64,000 bases of DNA from Neoaliturus tenellus (Eukaryota; Arthropoda; Insecta; Hemiptera; Cicadellidae): assembly GCA_030545055.2 (NCBI GenBank), contig CM061531.1:53584705-53648704 (forward strand), read 5' to 3'. Positions 1-10,107 of the stretch are shown here, one piece after another (within the stretch, counting starts at the first letter, position 1; each line of letters begins with the position of its first letter). Made by a program: the position numbers and the translations under genes. The notes below the pieces were generated by a model. The model saw nothing but the letters and a program-made list of their open reading frames with translations, ran no database searches and was not told where the DNA came from.

Positions 1-86
1 ATGTTCATAGTAGGAGCAGGCACAGAAGTGGCAGCAGGAGCAGCAGGCGTAGTGATAGTAGTAGCAGAAGTTGTTGATAGAGACAT
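1..86 (-). CDS. Possible 5' end of a Polinton A gene (truncated by window edge)
   Basis: Reading leftward from an ATG at 86-84, 28 codons stay open to the window edge and encode a Ser/Thr/Ala/Pro-rich start beginning MSLSTTS. A TATATAAG box lies about 65 bases upstream at 149-156 on the same strand, the spacing seen before other Polinton genes in this window. In element B the first gene inward of the equivalent region is the DNA polymerase, but this N-terminus does not resemble it, so the identity is unknown. Low-complexity coding may also be chance in a short stretch. Confidence 0.35.
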   Translation of the reverse strand, partial: MSLSTTSATTITTPAAPAATSVPAPTMN

Positions 87-148
87 GGTTCTGAAGTGGC
101 AGCGTTAGCAGCTGGAATCAGAATAAACAGACATGTTAGCTAGCCCCG

Positions 149-156
149 CTTATATA
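149..156 (-). promoter_or_regulatory. TATA box, leftward Polinton A gene
   Basis: TATATAAG on the minus strand, 63 bases upstream of the ATG at 86. Two G-runs (on the plus strand, 181-195 and 211-223) and a TCAAGGTCA site (243-251) lie just upstream of it. Confidence 0.45.
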
Positions 157-237
157 GGGATGCTGAGTGAAAGTGACCTCGGGGGGGGGGGGGGGCTAAT
201 TGTAATTTTGGGGGGGGGGGGGGTTAATTACTTTAAT

Positions 238-460
238 TTAGGTCAAGGTCACCAAAAAATAATAATGATCCAAAGTGATGGAGGCGGCCACGGCCGTCTC
301 CACCACTCTGTATTCCTCAAACACTCCCAATCCCAACCCCATAGTTACGTCTTGCAAGGGATCCCAATTTTTTGCCCGCACGCACGTGGCGATCCAGTTT
401 GGTGGGCTGTGATACGGGCGGTCGGCCTCGGGCCTGGGCACTGGACCTGACCATTCCAAT
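238..460. other. Block conserved between Polintons A and B
   Basis: This roughly 220-bp block is the reverse complement of 30681-30905 in element B, at something like 85% identity by eye, and is GC-richer than its surroundings. In A one minus-strand frame is open for 73 codons (459-238), but in B the same frame is broken by indels, so I favour conserved regulatory DNA upstream of the polymerase-side genes over a protein gene. It includes one TCAAGGTCA site in each element (243-251; 30896-30904). Confidence 0.5.
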
Positions 461-942
461 TGTACAATAGGGAATCTGGAACAGTTAATGCAAAACGCAA
501 CTCTAACCTCCCACCCTTAATCTAAACCCACCCAAATATAATTATTTCCTAACAAAAAATTAAAAATTTAGAAAAAATAAAAATATGCGCTGCCTATGGC
601 ACAACACGCATGTCCCACCCATATTTAATGAAGTTCAACAGAACTTCTATAATTTAAATTTAAATTTAATCTACCCTCCTAACAGCTAGCTGTGAAAGGT
701 TATTAGTACACACACACACATGCACACAAATACACAATAATTACATCAACACTCAACATTAAATGCATAAACACATTTTTTAAACATTAGCAATAATATA
801 ACACACCTTAATACTAACATCGCAATGCGCAAATTAAAACTTAAAAATAACACAACTTAAAACTAAAAAATAAATAACATTTTATACACACACACACAGT
901 CACACATAACAAATATTAATATTAGAACCCTAACAGCAAGAA

Positions 943-981
943 TAACTCAAATATATATCGGCCGCCTATATATTTAAGTTA
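943..981. other. Palindrome conserved in both Polintons
   Basis: Arms of about 14 bases (TAACTCAAATATATA and its near-complement) flank a GC-rich centre TCGGCCGCC. The same structure lies at 30148-30184 in element B. It is flanked on one side in both copies by the shared string CCTAACAGCAAGA. It could be a replication or transcription control site. Confidence 0.55.
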
Positions 982-1605
982 CCCTTTGAGTTCGTCCCGA
1001 AGCTTCGCGTCCGGAGTTTCGGTACGAACTGATTCTAAAATTCTCAACAGAATATTCGTAAACTTTCAAGATGGTGGGGGGAACTCGTAGGGGTTTGAGG
1101 GGCTTACAACGTTCGAAGTACAACTTCAATAGGAAATTTCCAAGCAACACTGTTTCATACACGTAGCGGCGATTATTACGAGTAGGTCATCGATAATTTA
1201 AGTGTAGTGTTGCGGCTTTCAATAATGTTGGCCAACATTTAATTATAATCTCCACCTAATCGAACCACAATTTTCCTTATAGCATTACACCATAGTTGTT
1301 CACTGCTATTAATTTAATAACAGTAGGAAATTATGTGTTCCCTTTCGCCGCTCAACTATGATTCTTATCTATTGCCAACAGCAGACCTAAATTACCGTTA
1401 CTCTATCAGTTTAATTTATCTTAAGTATATGTTGTATTATCTTAACCACAATAGTTACCGTTTGCTAACACCAAATTAGTATTACACAAGCTTAACTACT
1501 ATTACCATTTCAACATAAAATAAAAGTGAAAGAAGGGGGGGGGGGGGTGTTAATTACCTATTTAGGGGGGGGGGGGTCACTTTCATAATAATTACCACCT
1601 GCTGT

Positions 1606-1613
1606 TATAAATA
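1606..1613 (+). promoter_or_regulatory. Distal TATA box of the terminal two-gene unit, Polinton A
   Basis: TATAAATA lies 63-70 bases before a strong splice donor at 1676 (CG|GTAAGTCTCTA). Two G-runs of 12 or more bases lie just upstream (1536-1577). The counterpart in element B is at 29643-29650 on the minus strand, followed by the same donor block. Confidence 0.55.
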
Positions 1614-1675
1614 CCGTTACACGAGCAGCTGCGCCTCTTTTCACTCGCGGGACCCACAGCTGACACAACACCTCG

Positions 1676-2550
1676 GTAAGTCTCTACCGTCTAATAATAT
1701 TATATATGCTTTCTTTTAACTTACTCCAATTAGGTCTACTTGTTTTTAACACCCCATGCATAACTTAGTTTTCAACTATTTCTTTTTTATTTACTATAAA
1801 CACATATTACTCTCTCATTACCAATTTTTTTATTACTGCATAAATTAACATCACATCAATATTTTTTTGTTATTATTTAATATTTATATTCACCTGCTGC
1901 TAATTATTCATATTCACATCTGCTTTTTTTTAAACTCTTAATTATATTTAATCCTTTTAAACATTTATAGTATTACATTACTGTTAGTCTTATCCATGGT
2001 GTTAACTTACCATTTTTCACATTAATAACACATATAATTATTGCTGAACTATAATGTTTGTACAAATACTAGTTCTTACCGCATCAACTTATTAACAGAT
2101 TGTTGTTTGCACTTGTGCAGCTCATAGCCAATTCATACAGAGTAACAAATTCCTTTTTTTTCAACTAGATGTTATCTTAATATTTTTAACAAAATAGTTT
2201 TAAAGTATTTCCCTCTCCCTTTAATACAAACTATCGCAACTCTACCGAACAAATAACCGGGGTGACCGCAATCCCACCCTTTTTATCCCATCGGCTGAGG
2301 GGGGAGGGTAGAGGAGGGGTTGTTCGTGACTCACAAATTGCTTAAATACGGGGTCGGTACCGCGAGCGTCTCATTTATTCGCCGGGTTCCGTAGGGTAAA
2401 CTTCGGTCTTTACTTTTCTAACAATTTTCTAATTTACATTTCTTACTCTAAAACATGTGTTCGCGGTTAATATGCTAATCACTCTCTATATATTCAAACA
2501 CATTTACAGACACTAACCATTTATCAGTTTGTTTTTTTTTTTTTATGCAG
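1676..2550 (+). other. Putative 5'-UTR intron of the terminal two-gene unit, Polinton A
   Basis: The donor GTAAGTCTCTACC at 1676 and an acceptor ending in a long T-tract plus ATGCAG at 2550 define an 875-bp intron. The acceptor sits 25 bases before the ATG at 2576. The donor block GTAAGTCTCTA is repeated downstream of both element-B promoters for the equivalent gene. The intron is a prediction from sequence alone, and a second promoter appears to lie inside it (near 2342). Confidence 0.5.
2342..2348 (+). promoter_or_regulatory. Proximal promoter (weak TATA) of the terminal two-gene unit, Polinton A
   Basis: TTAAATA is followed by CGGTACC, aligning with TATATAAG...CGGTACC at 28896-28903 (minus) in element B. 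A G-rich tract (2295-2321) lies upstream, as for the other left-end promoters. Confidence 0.4.
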
Positions 2551-2575
2551 TGCACATTTAGTCACCACTATTACA

Positions 2576-2917
2576 ATGGCTTCCCACACTTTACAGCTGA
2601 AACTTTTACGCACCAAACATATTTTACAAAAACAGTCTAACTACACAGTTTCAAGACCTCGTAATACATTCGCTAAACTTAAGAAACAGTTCAGCTTTCA
2701 CACCTTGTATTTTACAAGATCCAACCTTCGCAACAGTTATTCTACTGACACTATTTTGCAAACAGTCTTAACTGATATGCTGAAATATCAACATTACAAT
2801 CTTGTCACACCTATTGATGATGTTATCCAGTTATTCTTATTCACTATATTACCGGGTTTATATAACCGTTCTTCATCACACACATCTCTCATTCTACTCT
2901 ATCAACTCACAATATAA
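2576..2917 (+). CDS. Conserved Polinton terminal protein, 113 aa (copy A)
   Basis: I do not recognise the family. The reason to call it a gene is conservation: the minus-strand ORF 28333-28674 in element B encodes a protein of exactly the same length with 28 substitutions and no gaps (about 75% identity), although neighbouring non-coding DNA has many indels. The N-terminal 40 residues are basic (MASHTLQLKLLRTKHILQKQ...), and the C-terminal third is hydrophobic with a fully conserved LFLFTILPGLY core around residues 86-96. No signal peptide is obvious. It is read outward towards the TIR, 29 bases before a second small ORF, so the two are probably co-transcribed. Transcription probably starts at two alternative promoters (near 1606 and 2342) with a spliced 5' leader. 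Confidence 0.7.
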   Translation: MASHTLQLKLLRTKHILQKQSNYTVSRPRNTFAKLKKQFSFHTLYFTRSNLRNSYSTDTILQTVLTDMLKYQHYNLVTPIDDVIQLFLFTILPGLYNRSSSHTSLILLYQLTI

Positions 2918-2946
2918 CCATCTAGCAGCTCTTATTTCTTCAAGTT

Positions 2947-3150
2947 ATGGACACGCAGCGGGGTGCACCCATACAATCTCCAATAGTGACATCCACTACT
3001 AACGATAACAATGGTGGTGTTCCCACACAAAATTCGCCTACATACACTACCTCCACCGACTCCCGACCCGTGCAGAGCAATGAAATCAACAGTACGGCTG
3101 CAAACGATGTAGAAGCCATCCTACGATCACTGGTAGGCTTTGATGAATGA
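2947..3150 (+). CDS. Small Polinton terminal protein, 67 aa (copy A)
   Basis: The product is a Thr/Ser/Asn-rich protein beginning MDTQRGAPIQS and ending in a short hydrophobic helix-like tail (AILRSLVGF). Element B has a matching ORF at 28202-28303 (minus), 33 residues, which keeps the start (MDTQRDSPIQS) and the tail (AILQSLMSF) but lacks about 30 residues of the low-complexity middle. Conserved ends, start codon and position 29 bases after the 113-residue ORF support real coding. The function is unknown. The tail looks like a short interaction motif, which is inference only. Confidence 0.6.
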   Translation: MDTQRGAPIQSPIVTSTTNDNNGGVPTQNSPTYTTSTDSRPVQSNEINSTAANDVEAILRSLVGFDE

Positions 3151-3194
3151 ATAAATTTATTTCCCGGAGCCCCACTCATCCCCAGACTCCCCAC

Positions 3195-3341
3195 CTTTTT
3201 TAAAACCCCCTCCAAATGACCTTGACACACTTACCAACCCCTCCCCAAACCCCCCCAAAAAACCCCCAAATCAACAACACACACCTGCCAGTTACAACCG
3301 CTGACCTTGACCTGCGCCAGAACCGGCAAATCCCTTCTACT
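3195..3341. repeat. Terminal inverted repeat of Polinton A
   Basis: It aligns with the right TIR of element B: TTTTTTAAAA, TGACCTTGA (3217-3225), a C-rich stretch, TGACCTTGA again (3302-3310), and an end in CTTCTACT. It is diverged from B, especially in the C-rich centre. Confidence 0.75.
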
Positions 3342-4469
3342 GCAGAGACGGGACAGAGACAGGACATGCAACAATTACAGGTTAATGGGCGATATGATAA
3401 CTGACGCGAGGAGAAATGACAATCACCTTTACCTTAACCTGCAACGTGCTGCTGTAGATTTGTGAAGTTCAATCGAATAACAAAATAAAATACGACCTAA
3501 CGTAACCCTAACGCACTTGTTCAGCATTTAGTTGGATTTTATGAGGGAAGTCCCGTTAACGGAAAAGTGTGGAATTGACAGTTGATTGCTAATCAATCCG
3601 CTCAGACGGTAAATTTTGCTACTTTGGTAAAGTTATTCTGATATAAATAACAACTAAGAATGTTTCTTTCAATTTTTCAATTATTGTCATATAAATATAA
3701 CTCGCCTGCGGCTCGATGGGGGCACCGCCCCCATGCCCCCCTTGGGGGTTGCCCCGAATTCGTTAATTGTTGTAAGAGTCACATATAATAAACAGACTAC
3801 ATATAAATAAAAGAGTTAGTATCCTTAGCTACGACAAAGACAGCACCGACTATTAACCACTATTCATAAGCAATTGAAATTGAAAAAAATTGTTGTGATT
3901 GCAATGGGTGGAGATAATTCAAAACACAAAATAATTGAGTTTGTAAGTAATGAAAATATATTCGCCTACGGCTCGTTTTCAGATGCTCTTTCCCCAAACC
4001 ACCTTATTAATTTTCCCGAATTCTATAAAGGTTACTGGAGTTGTAAATATATTTAACATGTAAGTATTGTATAAGTATTTTCTTAAAAGTTGATAAACTT
4101 ATAGCTCAAATGATAGAGCGGATGTTCTGTATATTTTGTCATAACCAAGGTACAATTTATTTAACTGTAACAGTCTTGTATATGTAATGAATAAATTAAA
4201 TTAAAATTTCTATGTGCAAATTGAACTGTGTCAGAGGCCAATACATCATTAATTGTAAAGATAGTGTTGAGAACAATCAGAGAAGTTAATTTGAAAATAG
4301 CATAAGATGAACAATGTTTATCCATTATTCTCCATAGTAAAAATATTATCACTATGAGACGATTGAAAATTAACAATCTAATACACCGGAGTGTACAATA
4401 AATTAGTTCAGTAATATAAGCAGGTGAACTAAACCTACTTGTGATATTAGTTAGAACACGGATAACCCT
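3342..4469. other. No gene seen; AT-rich DNA with a short GC-rich repeat-like piece
   Basis: About 1.1 kb after the Polinton A end. At 3703-3757 there is a GC-rich stretch with nested G/C runs, and its lead phrase recurs loosely at 3961-3976 (TTCGCCTACGGCTCG), suggesting repeat debris. At 4101-4120 a box-A-like string (TAGCTCAAATGATAGAGCGG) has no matching box B. ORFs here are short and start at non-ATG codons. Confidence 0.5.
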
Positions 4470-4492
4470 NNNNNNNNNNNNNNNNNNNNNNN
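4470..4492. other. Assembly gap (23 N)
   Basis: A run of unknown bases lying exactly against the left end of the next element, so its left flank and target duplication cannot be read. Confidence 0.99.
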
Positions 4493-7459
4493 TCAATACG
4501 CCAGCACTGCGTAATATGCAAATAGCGAAACCACAGAAGTTGACTATAAGAAACACAATTTCATTATTTAAATTCTTATATACGTTGTTAAATCGTTAGC
4601 TTTGTTGCAATTTTCGACCAACCGAAGTCTGCGATGGATGACGAGAAGATGTTTAACGAAGGTGTCGCCCGACCACGACCAGAGCTCTGAGATACCGCAT
4701 CGCCTACTCCGGCACGTACACACCGTGCCCTGCGATAGCTGACGAGGTGATGTTTAACGATGGTGTCGCACCGACCACGACCGGAGCTCTAAGATACCGC
4801 ATCGCCTACTCCGGCACGTACACATTATGCCCTGCGATAGCTGACGAGGTGATGTTTAACGATGGTGTCGCACCGACCACGACCGGAGCTCTAAGATACC
4901 GCATCGCCTACTCCGGCACGTACACATTATGCCCTGCGATAGCTGACGAGGCGATGTTTAACTTGGACGACCAGACCTCTGAGATACCGCTTCGTCCACT
5001 CCGGCACGTACACATCATGCCCTGCGATAGCTGACGTGGTGATGTTTAACGATGGTGTCACCCCGACCACGACCAGAGCTCTGAGATACCACATCGCCTA
5101 CTCCGGCACGTACACATCATGCCCTGCGATAGCTGACGAGGTGATGTTTAACGATGGTGTCACACCGACCACGACCAGAGCTCTGAGATACCGCATCGCC
5201 TACTCCGGCACGTACACACCATGCCCTGCAATAGCTGACGAGGTGATGTTTAACGATGGTGTCACACCGACCACGACCAGAGCTCTGAGATACCGCATCG
5301 CCTACTCCGGCACGTACACACCATGCCCTGCGATAGCTGACGAGGTGATGTTTAACGATGGTGTCGCCACGACCACGACCAGAGCTCTGAGATACCGCAT
5401 CGCCTACTCCGGCACGTACACACCGTGCCCTGCGATAGCTGACGAGGTGATGTTTAACTTGGACGACCAGAGCTCTGAGATACCGCATCGCCTACTCCGG
5501 CACGTACACACCATGCCCTGCGATAGCTGACGAGGTGATGTTTAACGATGGTGTCACACCGACCACGACCAGAGCTCTGAGATACCGCATCGCCTACTCC
5601 GGCACGTACACACCGTGCCCTGCGATAGCTGACGAGGTGATGTTTAACGATGGTGTCGCACCGACCACGACCAGAGCTCTGAGATACCGCATCGCCTACT
5701 CCGGCACGTACACACCGTGGCCTGCGATAGCTGGCGAGGTGATGTTTAACGATGGTGTCTCCCCGACCACGACCAGAGCTCTGAGATACCGCATCGCCTA
5801 CTCCGGCACGTACACACCATGCCCTGCGATAGCTGACGAGGTGATGTTTAACGATGGTGTCACACCGAACACGACCAGAGCTCTGAGATACCGCATCGCC
5901 TACTCCGGCACGTACACACCATGCCCTGCGATAGCTGACGAGGTGATGTTTAACGATGGTGTCACACCGACCACGACCAGAGCTCTGAGATACCGCATCG
6001 CCTACTCCGGCACGTACACACCATGCCCTGCGATAGCTGACGAGGTGATGTTCAACTTGGACGACCAGAGCTCTGAGATACCGCATCGCATACTCCGGCA
6101 CGTACACACCATGCCCTGCGATAGCTGACGAGGTGATGTTTAACGATGGTGTCGCCCCGACCACGACCAGAGCTTTGAGATACCGCATATCCTACTCCGG
6201 CACGTACACACCATGCCCTGCGATAGCTGACGAGGTGATGTTTAACGATGGTGTCACACCGACCACGGCCAGAGCTCTGAGATACCGCATCGCCTACTCC
6301 GGCACGTACACACCATGCCCTGCGATAGCTGACGAGATGATGTTTAACGATGGTGTCGCCCCGACCACGACCAGAGCTTTGAGATACCGCATATCCTACT
6401 CCGGCACGTACACATCATGCCCTGCGATAGCTGACGAGGTGATGTTTAACGATGGTGTCACACCGACCACGGCCAGAGCTCTGAGATACCGCATCGCCTA
6501 CTCCGGCACGTACACACCATGCCCTGCGATAGCTGACGAGGTGATGTTTAACGATGGTGTCGCCCCGACCACGACCAGAGCTCTGAGATACCGCATCGCC
6601 TACTCCGGCACGTACACACCATGCCCTGCGATAGCTGACGAGGTGATGTTTAACGATGGTGTCGCCCCGACCACGGCAGAGCTCTGAGATACCGCATCTC
6701 CTACTCCGGCACGTACACACCATGCCCTGCGATAGCTGACGAGGTGATGTTTAACGATGGTGTCACACCGACCACGACCAGAGCTCTGAGATACCGCATC
6801 GCGTACTCCGGCACGTACACATCATGCCCTGCTATAGCTGACGAGGTGATGTTTAACGATGGTGTCGCACCGACCACGACCAGAGCTCTGAGATACCGCA
6901 TCTCCTACTCCGTCACGTACACACCATGCCCTGCGATAGCTGACGAGGTGATGTTTAACGATGGTGTCGCCCCGACCACGACCAGAGCTCTGAGATACCG
7001 CATCTCCTACTCCGGCACGTACACACCATGCCCTGCGATAGCTGACGAGGTGATGTTTAACGATGGTGTCACACCGACCACGACCAGAGCTCTGAGATAC
7101 CGCATCGCCTACTCCGGCACGTACACACCATGCCCTGCGATAGCTGACGAGGTGATGTTTAACGATGGTGTCGCACCGACCACGACCAGAGCTCTGAGAT
7201 ACCGCATCGCGTACTCCGGCACGTACACACCATGCCCTGCGATAGCTGACGAGGTGATGTTTAACTATGGTGTCAACTCGACCACGACCAGAGCTCTGAG
7301 ATACCGCATCGCCTACTCCGGCAAGTACATACCGTGGCCTGCGACAGCTGGCGAGGTGTTGTCTAATGATGTATAATAATTTAAATAATAAAAGAGTGTT
7401 TTTTACAGTCAACCTCCATTGATTCCCTGTTTGAAAATAACGCAATGCTGGCGTATTGA
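4493..7459. mobile_element. Non-autonomous transposon-like element with ~100-bp TIRs around a minisatellite
   Basis: The left end begins TCAATACGCCAGCACTGCG. The right end, read on the minus strand from 7459, begins TCAATACGCCAGCATTGCG. Similarity between the two ends continues inward for about 100 bases with roughly 75-80% identity by eye (shared GTTGACT, AAACAC and ATTATTTAAATT blocks). The interior between these ends is almost entirely a 102-bp tandem array. No transposase is present. The superfamily cannot be assigned because the left target duplication is hidden by the gap. Alternatively it is an inverted-repeat-flanked satellite island. Confidence 0.6.
4620..7365. repeat. 102-bp minisatellite array (about 27 units)
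   Basis: The unit runs from GACGAGGTGATGTTTAACGA through the CTCTGAGATACCGCATCGCC block and a CACGTACACA block to CCTGCGATAGCT. Most units are 102 bp (34 codons), so frames stay open across units on both strands. Occasional 88-bp variants containing TTTAACTTGGACGACCAG (near 4945, 5448, 6045) shift the frame and end it. Units differ by a few substitutions. The long ORFs on both strands are a by-product of the period being divisible by three; no start context, domain or conserved end supports coding. Confidence 0.95.
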
Positions 7460-8089
7460 AAATGAGAAGGTTAATTTAGAAAGGTTAAAAACATTGGGTA
7501 TCAAACGTTTTCGGATTATACTCCCGATATGAATGTAGGCCTATTAAATTGTATAAAGTAAATAATATAGGCTACATTAAACTACTTCCTTACTATTGCA
7601 TAAGTTTAACCTAAACAAATGATTAGTAACGCAATAATTTTATTGGTTTTTTCACGGTTAAATTATTGCAGGCCTCAAATAATTTATGGTGATTAACATA
7701 CAACAAAATAACATTATATTGGATAATGCTTTGAGCGTCCTCTGTGTCCAAAGTTTAAAGTCCCGGTTATACATATATAAATCCATGTTTTAGGTTATTT
7801 TTCTTACTAGGCATTCACAAAATCCATCATATTTATAATTTGAGAACCATAACATTTTTACTGTATGATTGATTGTGGGACGGACTTTATTGTTCTTTGC
7901 GACCTTCAAAGCTACCAGACAGGATTTGTGGTTTTAATACAAAGCTAGTCTTTAGTGAGTGGAAATTTCCTTCCACTTTCGCAGACCGCAAAATCGCAAG
8001 GAAGTTTCGTAAATTCCAAATTGAACCTTGTGCTCACAGTTCAGGGCCTTGGTTAGTTTTAATAAGTGACAAATATCTTACTTAAAAAA
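7460..8089. other. No gene seen
   Basis: AT-rich sequence between the minisatellite element and the hAT relic. One short ORF near 7873 has no recognisable feature and a non-ATG start. Confidence 0.5.
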
Positions 8090-9237
8090 ATGAATGACGA
8101 AGAGGAATTTTTTATGGAAGAAGAGGGAAGTGATTCAGCTGTAACACTAGAGCCGTCATCTAAGCTCATGACGGAAAGTAGGCCTAAGCCTCCCACCAAA
8201 AATGTGAGTACCGATAAGGGAAAAGCTCCTACATTGGAAAATTTTAAAGTTAGTGGATCAAAATTGAATCAGGCTATTTGCAATTGTTTTACTCAACCTC
8301 ATTCACTCAAAACAGGCAGCACAACAAGTTTGCATAGGCACTTAATAAATAGACATAAGAAACAAGCAGATTCATTTTTTTTAAAGACTAGGAACAAAAG
8401 AAAAAACTAAAAACTGAGAAACGTAGTAAATCACCAGCCAGCCAACAACAAAAACAGCAAACTTGGTTTCAGGTCTTAGACACAAGTCATCCTGGCCATC
8501 ATCCTATTCCAAGGCAGAGAGCTAAACAAGAAAGATAGGCCTTTGGATGACAAAAGATTTACACCCAAACTCTCTAGTAGAGGAACAAGGGTTCATCGAA
8601 GTGACGTCAGAAGTTCCCCGTAGTACAATTTACCTTCTCGAAAAACATTTTCACGTAAAATAATACCAAGGTTATATGAGGGAAAAACACTTCAATTCTG
8701 AATGAAATTTCATGCGATATGATTGAAATGGAATCGCTAGCATTGACATCAGATATGTGGACCTCAGGGTCAAATGATTCCTACATTTCCTTGACACTGC
8801 ATTACACGTCTCCTGATTTTCAATTGAAAAATTCTGCCTAAGAAATGTGTTGCTTTAGGGAACTCACGACTTCTACCACATTTCAGGCCAGTTAAATTCA
8901 ATACGTGAAGAGTGGGCTCTCAACGATGTTACTGTGCCTAAAGAAGAGATTTCTTACAACGCAAAAAAGTATTTCAAAACCCATGCAACATCTGAGTAGG
9001 AATCACGTTTCTTGCTTCGCTCACTCTCTCCAACTTGCTCTTACCGATGCGAAGAAAAACACACTTGGGAGGTCAAATATGCTTCCTAAAGCGAGGGCTA
9101 CAGTAAGCCATTATAAAAGAAGCCCTTCTGCCCAACAGCGGATTCATAATTATCAAAACAATCTGGGTACACCAAAGGTTCAACTCATCCAAGACGTGGA
9201 AACAAGATGGAAAAGTAAGCTTGTTCAGCAAAAATAA
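8090..9237 (+). pseudogene. hAT-type transposase relic with BED zinc finger (copy 1)
   Basis: The ATG at 8090 opens a reading frame with an acidic N-terminus and then a BED-like finger around 8272-8362 (C-x-C ... H-x3/4-H, NCFTQPHSLKTGSTTSLHRHL). After 8410 the frame is broken repeatedly, but hAT landmarks follow in order: LTSDMWTSGSND...ISLTLHYTSP near 8740-8820 (the region around the first catalytic Asp), HVSCFAHSLQLAL near 9004-9045 (the C-x2-H block of hAT transposases) and a VETRWKS block near 9200. In hAT elements these belong to the RNase-H-like transposase that cuts and pastes DNA. Stops and frameshifts make it non-functional. Closest in style to ZBED/Ac-like proteins. Confidence 0.75.
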
Positions 9238-9693
9238 GTAATCGCAGGAAAACTTATCTCCTCTTCCACAAAAATTGAAAACCTCACAGAATAAATTGTT
9301 GCAGAGGGGTATATTGAAATCCTAAGGCCTGTATATGAAGCTACTACTTTAACATCCGTAAGCTATCATTCAACAATACCTATGGTTTACCCACTCATTA
9401 ACCAGTATTTATTTGGTTTGATGGTGAAATGAACTGTGCTGTTTTAAACAGTTTTAAAATATGTAGAATTTTTTACTTAATTACCCAAGGGCACATTGGG
9501 ATGGCCATTCAGCCGCAAGCGAGTAAATTCGCATTGGATTGAGTAAACAGCCATAGACTCAAGAGTTTTAATTACCTCATAGACCATGGCATCTATGGCA
9601 TCCACGGTAGACTTACCCTACCACTACGAAAGTCAAACTGTGCCAAAGAAATTGGTTGTTTAGTTTACATATGGTTCGGTTTCAGAAACAGAA

Positions 9694-9930
9694 ATGTCTA
9701 TAGCAGTTCCCGTTAAAGTACTGCATGAGACAGAAGGACATATTGTCACCTTCGAGACCATCGAGGGTGACAAGTACAGAGGAAAGCTTATGGAGGCCGA
9801 GGACAATATGAGTTGTCATCTGACTGAAGTTACATTTATTTGTAATTGTGAATTGGTCGGGTTCACGTTACATCCACCGCAACCGGGATTCGGTGGATTT
9901 GTTTTGCGGTTAGCAAAAAGGGCAAATTAA
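9694..9930 (+). pseudogene. SmD3: SmD3 (snRNP Sm core protein) 5' fragment
   Basis: The first ~50 residues are clearly SmD3: MSIAVPVKVLHETEGHIV, then a YRGKLMEAEDNM Sm1-type motif. SmD3 is part of the Sm ring on U snRNAs in the spliceosome. After about residue 50 (near 9840) the similarity stops and an unrelated tail runs to a stop at 9928-9930, giving 78 residues against about 125-150 for the family. The Sm2 motif and the Arg/Gly tail are missing. Possible 5'-UTR sequence precedes the ATG. Because the 5' part is kept and the 3' part lost, it is not a typical 5'-truncated retrocopy; an exon captured by the surrounding inverted-repeat element is one explanation. Symbol given by homology only. 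Confidence 0.75.
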
Positions 9931-10107
9931 TATTTGCGGTTAGCAAATTAATTTCCGTTAATTAGCATTTAACGGAAATGCTCTATGTCTGACAGGAAAG
10001 AAAAATAACACCGTTAACGTAGAATAAAGCACCGTTATTTTTGGGCTACATTGCATTTCTTATGGGAAATTAAATTACCTCTTACTTCATTACATTTCTA
10101 GATTTAC

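Larger units (their letters stand above)
1..3341 (-). mobile_element. Polinton/Maverick A, terminal fragment running off the left edge
   Basis: This is the end of a second Polinton in the orientation opposite to the complete one at 28050-47324. Its outer end, 3195-3341, matches the TIR of the complete element and ends in ...CTTCTACT, against ...CCCACTACT in element B. The next six bases, GCAGAG (3342-3347), are where the target duplication should be, but the partner is outside the window. Going inward it shares with B two outward-reading ORFs (2576-2917, 2947-3150), two promoters, a palindrome near 960 and a conserved GC-richer block at 238-460. Divergence is substantial (about 75% protein identity for the 113-residue ORF), so A and B are related but separate lineages. 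The polymerase side lies beyond position 1. Confidence 0.85.

Noticed and set aside
133..450. 105-codon plus-strand ORF
   Set aside because: Crosses two G-runs (poly-Gly) and conserved regulatory DNA; the frame is not kept in Polinton B.
974..1162. 62-codon minus-strand ORF with a loose counterpart at 29880-30065
   Set aside because: Similarity is at nucleotide level in shared non-coding DNA; frame broken by indels and no common start.
4101..4150. tRNA-like box A string
   Set aside because: No box B or cloverleaf can be drawn; too weak to call a tRNA or SINE.
5117..7445. Long repetitive ORFs on both strands of the minisatellite
   Set aside because: Explained by a stop-free 102-bp period; no domain, start context or conserved end.
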